A DNA stretch of 64,000 nt, taken from VRUE01 sp963805475 (GTDB lineage: Bacteria > Actinomycetota > Thermoleophilia > Solirubrobacterales > 70-9). The DNA lies in assembly GCA_963805475.1 (NCBI GenBank), contig CAWDUO010000002.1, forward strand, positions 124,001 through 188,000, read 5' to 3'. The notes under the pieces are model-generated. The model saw only the letters and a program-made list of their open reading frames with translations, was not told the DNA's origin and did not search any database. Both the position numbers and the translations under genes were made by a program. This document shows, piece by piece, positions 24,004 to 33,283 of this stretch. Every line of letters begins with the position of its first letter. Position 1 is the stretch's first letter.

Positions 24004-25163
24004 TCGATGCCCGGGTGGGCGGTGACGATCGCCGCGACGTCGGCCCGCGCCAGCCCCTCGCCCAGCTCGACGGAGCGCAGCCCCGCCTGCGCCAGCTCGG
24101 GCACGAAGGGGTCGTGGTAGGAGACCTCGGCGCCGAGCCCGCGCAGCAGCGAGACGATCTCCAGCGCCGGCGACTCGCGGACGTCGCCGACTCCCGGCTT
24201 GTAGCTGACGCCCAGCACCAGCACGCTCGACCCCTTGACCGGCTTCTCGACGTCGTTCAGCGCCCGCCCGATCCGCTCCACGCAGTAGCCCGGCTGGGCC
24301 CGGTTGACCTTGCCGGCCAGCTCGATGAACTCGGGGTAGAAGTCGTGCTCGCGCGCCTTGAAGGCGAGGTAGAAGGGGTCGACCGGCAGGCAGTGCCCGC
24401 CCATCCCCGGGCCGGGGTCGAAGCGCATGAAGCCGAACGGCTTGGTCGCCGCCGCCTCGACAACCTCCCAGACGTCGATCCCGAGCCGGTCGCAGAGCTG
24501 GGAGAGCTCGTTGACCAGGGCGATGTTGACCGAACGGAAGATGTTCTCCAGCAGCTTCGCCAGCTCCGCCGGCTCGGGCCCCGAAAGCGCCACGACCTCG
24601 TCGCAGACCAGCTCGTACAGCTCCCGCGCGCGCTCGGTGCAGGCCGGCGTGATCCCGCCGACCAGCTTCGGCGTCGTGCGCACGGTGTAGTCGGTCCGCC
24701 CCGGGTCGATCCGCTCGGGCGAGAAGGCGAGGTGGAAGTCGCTGCCCGCCTTCATTCCCGATCCCTCTTCGAGGATCGGCGCGAGCCGCTCGCGCGTCGT
24801 CCCCGGGTAGGTGGTCGACTCGAGCACGACCAGCTGGCCCGGCCGCAGCACCCCCGCCAGCACCGCCGCCGAGTCGAGCAGGTAGGCGAGGTCGGGCTCG
24901 CGCGAGCCGGTCAGCGGCGTCGGCACGCAGACGATCGCCGCCTCGCAGGCGCTCAGCTCGGCCGGGTCGGCGGTCGCCCGCAGCCGCCCCTCGAGCCCCG
25001 CAAGCGCCTCGTCGGCGATGTCCTCGACGTGGCTGCGCCCGGCGTTCAGCCCCTCGACCTTGCGCGCGTCGGTGTCGAGGCCGACGACCTCGTTGCCGGC
25101 CTCGGCGAACGCCACCGCCAGCGGCAGCCCCACGTAGCCCAGCCCGACGATCCCGACCTTCAT
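23913..25163 (-). CDS. Nucleotide-sugar dehydrogenase (UDP-glucose/UDP-GlcNAc 6-dehydrogenase family)
   Basis: The 416-aa NAD-dependent enzyme oxidises C6 of a UDP-sugar to the uronic acid. It has the GLGYVGLPLAVAFAEAG dinucleotide motif, the catalytic Lys/Asn region, and the catalytic Cys in GMGGHCLPVDPFYL. VLGVSYKPGVGDVRESPA lies in the C-terminal UDP-binding domain. The HCLPVDPFYL form is closer to the WbpA/TviB (UDP-HexNAc) branch than to plain UDP-glucose dehydrogenases, but the substrate is inferred. It could supply a uronic acid to the glycan locus downstream. Confidence 0.9.
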   Translation of the reverse strand: MKVGIVGLGYVGLPLAVAFAEAGNEVVGLDTDARKVEGLNAGRSHVEDIADEALAGLEGRLRATADPAELSACEAAIVCVPTPLTGSREPDLAYLLDSAAVLAGVLRPGQLVVLESTTYPGTTRERLAPILEEGSGMKAGSDFHLAFSPERIDPGRTDYTVRTTPKLVGGITPACTERARELYELVCDEVVALSGPEPAELAKLLENIFRSVNIALVNELSQLCDRLGIDVWEVVEAAATKPFGFMRFDPGPGMGGHCLPVDPFYLAFKAREHDFYPEFIELAGKVNRAQPGYCVERIGRALNDVEKPVKGSSVLVLGVSYKPGVGDVRESPALEIVSLLRGLGAEVSYHDPFVPELAQAGLRSVELGEGLARADVAAIVTAHPGIDYAEVVAAAPLTIDFRGVTREIESAKLVRL

Positions 25164-25222
25164 CCGTCGCAGTCTAGATCGGCTGAGATACTGCGCGGCG
25201 CGATCTACTCGAAGGGAGACAG

Positions 25223-25535
25223 ATGAGCTCGTTCGTCCGGGCAGGCGCGGTCGCCGCGCTGCTCTGCGCCGCCGCGCTGCTCGCCGCCGGCTGCGGGGAA
25301 ACGGTTATCGACAGCGCCAAGACCGAGGGCGCGATCGAAGAAAACCTGGAGAAGTCGGTGGGCCAGAAGGTCTCCTCGGTCGAATGCCCGTCGGGCGTCG
25401 AGGTCGAAGGCCGGCAAGACCTTCGAATGCACGGTGAAGCTCGCCGGCGGCAAGTCCGAGACGGTGACGCTGAAGATCCTCAACTCGAACGCCGACGTCG
25501 AACTCACCGGGATCAAGTCCGCCGGCGGCAAGTAA
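25223..25535 (+). pseudogene. DUF4333-type lipoprotein, frameshifted
   Basis: The N-terminus has a signal peptide and lipobox (LLAAGCGE). A short extracytoplasmic domain follows with EENLEKSVGQKVSSVECP. After GVEVE (to 25408) the frame becomes Arg-rich. Dropping one G at 25409-25410 gives AGKTFECTVKLAGG, then SETVTLKIL, ending SAGGK at TAA (25533-25535), which fits the Cys-pair domain of DUF4333 lipoproteins. Total length about 103 aa when repaired. The indel is in GG, not a long homopolymer. The role of these secreted or cell-envelope proteins is unknown. Confidence 0.75.
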
Positions 25536-25545
25536 AGTGCCGCGG

Positions 25546-27354
<1,809 letters not shown>

Positions 27355-27371
27355 GCCCGCCGGGCGCCGCT

Positions 27372-27406
27372 CTGGCCGAGGCCTACATCCCGTAGGCCTC
27401 GGCCAG
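27372..27406. terminator. Bidirectional hairpin terminator overlapping the malyl-CoA lyase 3' end
   Basis: CTGGCCGAGGCCTAC and its exact complement form 15-bp arms with a 5-nt loop between the convergent pckG and lyase genes. The last codons and the stop of the lyase (27383-27385) lie inside the stem. There is no U-run, but this is usual in high-GC actinobacteria. Confidence 0.65.
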
Positions 27407-28438
27407 CTCCGGGTCCTTGGCGGCCAGCATCTCGGCCAGCTCGACCATCACCTTGCACTGCTTCCAGGTGGCGTCGTCCTGCATCTTGCCGTCGATCATG
27501 TGGACGCCGCGGCCGTCGGGGATCGCCTCCAGCACCTTCTTCGCGAACTTGACCTCGTCGGGCGGCGGGCTGAAGACCTTCTTCGCGATCCCGATCTGCA
27601 CCGGGTGCAGCGACCAGGCGCCGACGCAGCCGAGCAGGAAGGCGGCGCGGAACTGGGTCTCGCAGCCGGCCGTGTCCTTGATGTCGCCGAACGGGCCATA
27701 GAAGGGCAGGATCCCGGTCGAGGCGCAGGCGTCGACCATGCGCGCGATCGAGTAGTGCCAGGGGTCCTGCTGGGCGGTGACGCGCTCGCCCTGCTCGGGG
27801 TTCTCGGGGTCGGCCGGGTCCTCCATCGAGCGGTAGCCGGGGTGGCCGCCGCCGACCCGGGTCGTCTTCATCCGCCGCGAGGCGGCGAGGTCGGCGGGGC
27901 CGAAGCTCATCCCCTGCATGCGCGGGCTGGCGGCGGCGATCTCCTCGACGTTGACGACGCCCTGCGCGGTCTCGAGGATCGCGTGGATCAGGATCGGGCG
28001 CTCGAGCCCGGCCTTGGCCTCCAGCTGGGCGAGCAGGCGGTCGACGTAGTGGATGTCCCAGGCGCCCTCGACCTTGGGCACCATCACGACCTCGAGCCGC
28101 TCGCCGATCTCGCCGACCAGCGTCGTCAGGTCGTCGAGCACCCAGGGGCTCTCCAGCGAGTTGACCCGCGTCCACAGCGCCGTGGAGCCGAAGTCCGACT
28201 CCTTCGCCGCCCTGATCAGCCCGGCCCGCGCCGCCTCCTTGCGGTCGACCGGGATCGCGTCCTCGAGGTTGCCGAGAAGGATGTCGGTCTTCTCCGCGAT
28301 GGCGGCCGCCTTGGCGACCATCTTCTCGTTCGAGAAGTCGAGGAAGTGGATCATCCGCGACGGCTTCACGGGGATCTCGCGCAGCGGCTCGGGCGCGCCG
28401 ATCGCCAGCGGCTGGAAGAAGTCTCTGGGGTTTCTCAA
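27383..28438 (-). CDS. mcl: Malyl-CoA/beta-methylmalyl-CoA lyase (HpcH/CitE family)
   Basis: A Mg-dependent aldolase that splits or forms malyl-CoA from glyoxylate and acetyl-CoA, or methylmalyl-CoA from glyoxylate and propionyl-CoA. The TTG at 28438 has an AGGAG Shine-Dalgarno and gives 351 aa starting RNPRDFFQPLAIG, the size of the Chloroflexus-type enzyme. NLEDAIPVDRKEAAR, MVPKVEG and AILETAQGVVNVEEIA hold the Mg ligands. The large insert with the VGGGHPGYRSMED stretch is characteristic of the malyl-CoA lyase group rather than CitE. Which C4/C5 substrate is used cannot be told. Confidence 0.86.
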   Translation of the reverse strand: MRNPRDFFQPLAIGAPEPLREIPVKPSRMIHFLDFSNEKMVAKAAAIAEKTDILLGNLEDAIPVDRKEAARAGLIRAAKESDFGSTALWTRVNSLESPWVLDDLTTLVGEIGERLEVVMVPKVEGAWDIHYVDRLLAQLEAKAGLERPILIHAILETAQGVVNVEEIAAASPRMQGMSFGPADLAASRRMKTTRVGGGHPGYRSMEDPADPENPEQGERVTAQQDPWHYSIARMVDACASTGILPFYGPFGDIKDTAGCETQFRAAFLLGCVGAWSLHPVQIGIAKKVFSPPPDEVKFAKKVLEAIPDGRGVHMIDGKMQDDATWKQCKVMVELAEMLAAKDPELAEAYGM

Positions 28439-28521
28439 GCTGCTCCTCGGGTCGGGGGCGGTCGGGGCGAAATCTAGTCCAGCCGCAGGGAATCGCGCCT
28501 GCTCGCCGTACATGAAGGCGT

Positions 28522-28833
28522 ATGAGCGAGGACTGGACGTTGCCGCCGCATGCCCGGCCGCCGCTGCTGGGCGAGCTGGTCGAACGGATCGACGAGGCGC
28601 TGGCGACGGCGCGCACCTCCGAGGCGGCGGTGATGACCGTCGGCGCCGCCGCCCTCGACGCCGCCGAGCAGGCGCGCCGCGCGGCCGAGCTGGCCGAGCG
28701 CGCCAGCGCGGCGCTCGCCGCCGGGCCGACGCCCGGCGCCGCGCTCGCGGAGCCCGCCGGGGCGGGCGACCTCGACGGCTTCAGCGAGCGCGCCGACCGC
28801 ATCGCGGCCCGCCTGCGCGCCCTCGCCGTCTGA
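28522..28833 (+). CDS. Small Ala-rich helical protein, unknown
   Basis: The 103-aa protein is very rich in Ala, Glu and Arg and predicted almost wholly helical. A first helix (LLGELVERIDEALATARTSE) is followed by heptad-like DAAEQARRAAELAERASAAL. It has no signal peptide or membrane segment. It is divergent from the lyase gene (83 bp) and ends 1 bp from the convergent PstS-like gene. I do not recognise a family. Confidence 0.6.
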   Translation: MSEDWTLPPHARPPLLGELVERIDEALATARTSEAAVMTVGAAALDAAEQARRAAELAERASAALAAGPTPGAALAEPAGAGDLDGFSERADRIAARLRALAV

Positions 28834-28834
28834 C

Positions 28835-30235
28835 CTAGCCGCCTTCGCCTTCGCTTTCGCTCGGCGGGCCGCTCTCGGCCTTCGCCGAGCCCGAGCTGAC
28901 CGGGTAGAAGATGACCTCGGGCGGCGTCTGGCCGCTGATCCAGGCGAGCTCCTGGTCGCGGCGTTCGTCGGGCAGGGCGACCAGGCCGAGCTGTTCGGCG
29001 GAGCTCGCGGCGTTCCTCACCATGAAGGCCAGCAGTTCCTGGATTTCGGCTTCGTGCAGGCGCTGCAGCGAGACCGTCATCAGCGTCTGGCGGGCCAGCG
29101 GGTAGGTCGCGTCGCTGACCGTCTGGGTCGAGGGGAAGATGCAGTTGGGTTGGGCCGCGTCGGCCGGCCGCGTGTCGATCTCCATCGGCCGCAGCTGCTC
29201 CTCCCAGACCTCGTAGTAGGTGAAGCCGAAGATGCCCAGCGTCCCGCGCGCCTCGCGTAGGCGGCGCGCCGCCGAGCGGTAGACGCCGTAGCGCTTGTGC
29301 AGCGTGGGCAGCCGCGCTTCGACCCGCGCCAGCTTCGCCTTCGCTTCCGCCAGGTGGCGGCGGTCGGCTTCCTTCGCCGCGGCGCTGCGGCGGTCGCGGA
29401 TCCCCTTCTTGACCTGGACTTCGGCCTCCTTGACCGCGGTGCGGGCGCCCGCCAGCGTCTGCAGCTGGCCGTGCAGGACTTCCTTCGCCGCCTGGCTGCG
29501 GGCGGCGAGCCGCAGCCGCTTGTTGTTGCCGCCGATCACCTGGAGCCGCACCCCCTGAGGCTCGGCGTGCGCCCTGTAGTCGCCGCGCACGCTGGCCAGC
29601 GAGGGGACCGTGGTTTCGAGCACGATCGAGCTGAAGAATTCGAACAGCGACGATTCGGCGTCGGGCCCGGTCACCTTGACCGGGGGCGCGAGGCCGCCGG
29701 CGTTGGCGGTGTCGAGGAAGCTGACCTGCGACCAGTTCGTGATCGGCGAGCCGGCGCGGAAGATCTCCTTCGCCTCGCCCAGCGTCAGGCAGTCGACCCC
29801 GACGTTGGTTTCGTTGCGGATCGCCAGCACCGCGGCGTCGGAGGCGAGCTGGATCTGCACGGGTTTGACGCTGCGGCGCCTGCAGCTCTCGTACTCCTGA
29901 CGCGAGATCGGCCGGACCGAGGCGACGATGTCCGCTTTGCCGGTGCAGAAGCGGGCGAACGCTTCCGATTCTTCGGTCTTTTCGTCGGCGATTTCGATTT
30001 CGGGCGCCCTGCTCCCGTACTGTTCGAGCAGTTCTTCGGTCGGCGCGACGTCGGTCGCGCCGGCGATCCGGATCGTCCCGGCCGGCCGCGGCGGCAGCTT
30101 CTCTTCCTTTTCTTCGATCGACTGGCCGGCGGTCGAGCTCGTGGACCCTTCCTGGGTGCTGACCCCGCAGCCGGCCAGCGCGACAAGGGCGATCAGCGCC
30201 GCCAGCAGCGCCAGGGCGAGCGTCGCGCGGCGCAT
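28835..30235 (-). CDS. PstS-like periplasmic-binding lipoprotein with coiled-coil insertion
   Basis: The 466-aa protein has a lipobox (LVALAGCGVS). The next part resembles phosphate-binding PstS proteins: RIAGATDVAPTEELLEQYG, then GKADIVASVRPISRQEYE, and VKVTGPDAESSLFEFFSS. The C-terminal PstS segment resumes at GTLGIFGFTYYEVWEEQL. Between them, about residues 245-340 form a Lys/Arg/Glu/Ala-rich coiled coil absent from ordinary PstS. The ATG overlaps the stop of the upstream lipoprotein gene (TGATG), so it is the last gene of glycan operon A. With no pstCAB nearby it may be a surface binding protein rather than a phosphate importer part. Confidence 0.8.
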   Translation of the reverse strand: MRRATLALALLAALIALVALAGCGVSTQEGSTSSTAGQSIEEKEEKLPPRPAGTIRIAGATDVAPTEELLEQYGSRAPEIEIADEKTEESEAFARFCTGKADIVASVRPISRQEYESCRRRSVKPVQIQLASDAAVLAIRNETNVGVDCLTLGEAKEIFRAGSPITNWSQVSFLDTANAGGLAPPVKVTGPDAESSLFEFFSSIVLETTVPSLASVRGDYRAHAEPQGVRLQVIGGNNKRLRLAARSQAAKEVLHGQLQTLAGARTAVKEAEVQVKKGIRDRRSAAAKEADRRHLAEAKAKLARVEARLPTLHKRYGVYRSAARRLREARGTLGIFGFTYYEVWEEQLRPMEIDTRPADAAQPNCIFPSTQTVSDATYPLARQTLMTVSLQRLHEAEIQELLAFMVRNAASSAEQLGLVALPDERRDQELAWISGQTPPEVIFYPVSSGSAKAESGPPSESEGEGG

Positions 30236-31407
30236 CAGTAGCCTCCTCCGGTCGCGGGGCGGGGGACCAGCGCCGCCCGCCTCGCGGCGGCGTGCCCGGC
30301 CGGCGGGTCGAGCCGGATCGGCGGCAGCGACAGCACTTCGAAGTCGCTCAGCTTGATCCAGCTGAGCTCGTTGCCTTCGAAGAAGCGTTCGAGCGTGCCG
30401 TACTGGCCGTAGAGGGTCGGCACGGCCGCGCGGTCGACGACGATCGCGCCGTAGGTGCGCAGCGCCGCCAGCACCGCTTCGACGTAGCGCCGCTGCGGCT
30501 TCTTGACCGCCTTCGTGTCAATCTTCACGGTCGCTTTCAGCCGTATGCGGGCGCCCGCGGGGAGCGCCCGCACCGGCCCGATCCCGTCGGTCGCCGAGGC
30601 CGGTTGCACGTAGCGGCGGCGCGCCAGCCCGGGGACGGAGATCGCCAGCGCGTGGTTGATTTCCCCGGCCTGCATTTCGCCCGGCCCGACGACGCCGGCG
30701 AACAGCGGCAGGCCGGAGCCGCGCGCCCCGACCGCGCGTTCGGGCGAGACCGAGATCGGCTTGCTGAAGCCCGGGCCGGCCAGCGCCCAGGCCTTGGAGA
30801 ACTGGAAGGTGATCGTGCCGGTGTTTTGGCGCCGTGCCCGCCAGAGGTCGTAGCCGAGCCCGTCGGCGCGGTCGATGATGCTCATCCAGCCGTCGTAGCG
30901 GGGATCCGGCCGGGTGCCGGCCGGCAGCGGCAGGGAGGAGGGGACCTGGATCCCGGCCCCGCAGTCGACCTGGCGGCACATCAGCGTCGTCGGGACGCCG
31001 TTCTGGCGGTCGACTTCGACGATCACCGGCGCCCAGGCGCGCGTGTTCAGCGTCAGCCCGGCGCGGATCACGCGGCTGACCGTGCGCGGCTTGCGGCCCG
31101 GCTGTTCGATCGTGCCGATCCGCCGGCGCGCCAGCTCCAGCATGCCGCTCGAGCGCGAGTCGACGGGCAGCGTGTCGATCCGCGTGTTCCAGGGGCTCTT
31201 TTCGGAGAAGAACCGCTGCCCCTTGGGGAAGGACGGCAGCGAGACCTTTTTCGCCTTGCTCTTCTCGGTGGTCGTGCTGGAGCTCTGCCCGCTTTCGCCG
31301 CCGCTCCCTTCGCTGCCGCCGCAGGCGGACAGGCCCGTCGCGAGCAGCGCGATCGCGAGGCAGGCGGCGCAGAGGCGGCGGAGGGACGGGGCCATGGTGT
31401 CGCTCAC
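30235..31407 (-). CDS. Lipoprotein of unknown function in glycan operon A
   Basis: The GTG at 31407 overlaps the preceding stop (GTGA) and gives 390 aa; an ATG at 31395 is the alternative. A signal peptide with LSACGGSE lipobox and a Ser/Thr/Gly linker precede a beta-rich domain. That domain has a FSEKSPWNTRIDTLPVD start, a Cys pair (CRQVDC), and GEMQAGEINHALAISVP further on. Similar SPWN/HAL proteins occur in actinobacterial envelopes, but I know of no assigned function. Its strict coupling to the GT-C gene suggests a role in glycan assembly or anchoring outside the membrane. Confidence 0.72.
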   Translation of the reverse strand: MSDTMAPSLRRLCAACLAIALLATGLSACGGSEGSGGESGQSSSTTTEKSKAKKVSLPSFPKGQRFFSEKSPWNTRIDTLPVDSRSSGMLELARRRIGTIEQPGRKPRTVSRVIRAGLTLNTRAWAPVIVEVDRQNGVPTTLMCRQVDCGAGIQVPSSLPLPAGTRPDPRYDGWMSIIDRADGLGYDLWRARRQNTGTITFQFSKAWALAGPGFSKPISVSPERAVGARGSGLPLFAGVVGPGEMQAGEINHALAISVPGLARRRYVQPASATDGIGPVRALPAGARIRLKATVKIDTKAVKKPQRRYVEAVLAALRTYGAIVVDRAAVPTLYGQYGTLERFFEGNELSWIKLSDFEVLSLPPIRLDPPAGHAAARRAALVPRPATGGGY

Positions 31408-33266
31408 TGGCCTTCTATCGCGGGGGCCGAGGTCTCGCCGGGCGCTTCGCCGCCGCCCGCGCCTTCGCCGGCGGAGGGCGAGGAGGCGCCGGGTATCTGA
31501 CCCGATTCTTCCGGCGTGGCCGGGGTCGGCGGGGTGACCAGGTTGGTGCCGCCGCCTTCGCCTTCTTCGCTCTGCCTGCCGGCGCGCACGGCGATCTTCG
31601 CCAGCATGTAGCGCCTGTTCGTGAACACGGGCAGGAAGTGGTTGTCGCTGTCGTTGGCGATGCCGGGATAGCGGTGCACGACTTCGTCGCCCGGCGAGTT
31701 GAGCGCGACCAGCACGTATTCGATCCCCTTCGGCAGGTTGTCGCGCATCGCCTTCCACTGTTCGTCGCCGTGGTCGATCCGGTCGACGAACACGGCCGGC
31801 CGTCCGGTGAGCAGGATCACCGCGTAGGTCTGGGCGTTGTCGGTGAGGATCACGTTCTTGTGCCCGTCGGCGACCCGCTTGACCGCTTCGGCCATTTCCA
31901 GCTCCGGGTCGATCCCCACTTCGTAGCCGCCGCGTGAGATCGTCCCCTCCTGGCTGTCGCCGCTGGAGATGAAGCGGGTGAAGGCCTGCTCCTGGTTCTG
32001 CTGCGGGTAGTTTTCCATCGCGTTCCAGGCCAGCGGCAGCCCGATCGCCAGCAGCCCCAGCAGGCCGAGCGCGGTGATCGAGCGCCAGTCCTCGACCGCC
32101 CTGTACAGCCAGGCGACGCCGACCGTGGCCGTGACGAGGATGTAGAGGCCGGTGTCGAGCGAGAGCAGGTCGGCGCGGTCGTAGACCCGTGCGTTGGCGA
32201 CGATCAGCCCCGCCATCACGAAGATCAGCAGCGCCATCCAGGCGCAGAAGGAGCTCTTGCGGCTGGTGAAGCGGGCCAGCAGCAGCGCCGGCACCGCGAC
32301 GAACGCGATCGGCGCCGCGCCGGCGATCAGCCGCAGCAGGTCTCCCAGCGCCGCCGAGAGCGAGATCCCGACATGGCCGGCGTTGCTGACCGCGTTGACG
32401 GCGGAGTAGGTGCTGACTTCTTCGAGCCAGCCGAAGGGCGAGCCGAGGATGATCGCGTTGAGCAGCACCCAGACCATCACCGCGTAGGCGAACGGCGTCA
32501 GATAGACGATCGCCGCCGACTCGAGCTTCGCCGCCGGGACGTCGTCGTGGGCGCGCGCGGCGACGATCACCAGCGCCAGGACCACGCCGAAGGCGATCAG
32601 CGGGTAGTAGGTGAGCCCGGCGAAGCAGATCGCCACGCCGGCGCCGACCAGGTGGCGGGTGCTGCGGTTGACCTCCCAGGCGACCAGCGAGGCGAGCGCC
32701 GCGGTCAGCAGGAAGACGCCGAGCGAGGTGCCGCCGCCGTTGCCGGCGTAGTAGACGAACAGCGGGTTGAGCCCGAACAGCAGCAGCGCCGAGTAGCGCA
32801 GCGCGCGCGACATCGAGCTGCGCGCGAAGGCCGCGTTGAGCATCGCCAGCGTGCCGCCGGCGGGGATCGCGCTGATCACCGGCAGCGCCGCGAGCGAGGT
32901 CGCCAGCGGCTTGATCAGCGCGAACGGCAGGTCCAAGAGGGTCGGCATCGGGGTCAGCGAGAGCCCGATCGCGGCCAGTTTCGGCGGTTCGTTCCACCAC
33001 ACCATGTAGGCGCGCGAGAGCCGGTCGACCGCGTTGAAGTCGATCACGTGGCCGTTGGAGATCACCAGCTCGCCGACGATCGTGTAGAGGACGGCGCCGA
33101 TCAGGGCGATGATCCAGCCCTCCCAGGGGCTGTGGCCGCGCCGCGGCCTGTTCCGCGGGATGACGACGAACTCCGGCGGCAGCTGCGGCGGCTCGACGGG
33201 AGGCGCCGCCGGCCGCGGGGCGGTTGCGGTCGGCGCGCTGCCGTGTGAAGTGTGCTGGTCGTCCAT
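31404..33266 (-). CDS. GT-C-like multi-spanning membrane glycosyltransferase, glycan operon A
   Basis: The 620-aa protein has a Pro-rich cytoplasmic N-terminus (1-45), about a dozen membrane segments and a C-terminal outside domain with VILTDNAQTYAVILLTGRP. The first loop has NGHVIDFNAVDRLSRAYMVWWNEPPK, with an Asp where GT-C enzymes carry their catalytic acid. It is a diverged paralogue of the two membrane proteins at 51.7 and 53.9 kb, which share the DFxAxxRLxxAYxVWWNxPxKLA pattern. The acidic tail (Gly/Glu/Pro-rich, 570-620) is unique to this copy. It starts 17 bp after the MshEN-GT2 gene. Substrate unknown; polyprenyl-linked sugars are expected for the class. Confidence 0.78.
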   Translation of the reverse strand: MDDQHTSHGSAPTATAPRPAAPPVEPPQLPPEFVVIPRNRPRRGHSPWEGWIIALIGAVLYTIVGELVISNGHVIDFNAVDRLSRAYMVWWNEPPKLAAIGLSLTPMPTLLDLPFALIKPLATSLAALPVISAIPAGGTLAMLNAAFARSSMSRALRYSALLLFGLNPLFVYYAGNGGGTSLGVFLLTAALASLVAWEVNRSTRHLVGAGVAICFAGLTYYPLIAFGVVLALVIVAARAHDDVPAAKLESAAIVYLTPFAYAVMVWVLLNAIILGSPFGWLEEVSTYSAVNAVSNAGHVGISLSAALGDLLRLIAGAAPIAFVAVPALLLARFTSRKSSFCAWMALLIFVMAGLIVANARVYDRADLLSLDTGLYILVTATVGVAWLYRAVEDWRSITALGLLGLLAIGLPLAWNAMENYPQQNQEQAFTRFISSGDSQEGTISRGGYEVGIDPELEMAEAVKRVADGHKNVILTDNAQTYAVILLTGRPAVFVDRIDHGDEQWKAMRDNLPKGIEYVLVALNSPGDEVVHRYPGIANDSDNHFLPVFTNRRYMLAKIAVRAGRQSEEGEGGGTNLVTPPTPATPEESGQIPGASSPSAGEGAGGGEAPGETSAPAIEGQ

Positions 33267-33283
33267 CGGCTCCGCTCGCCGCG

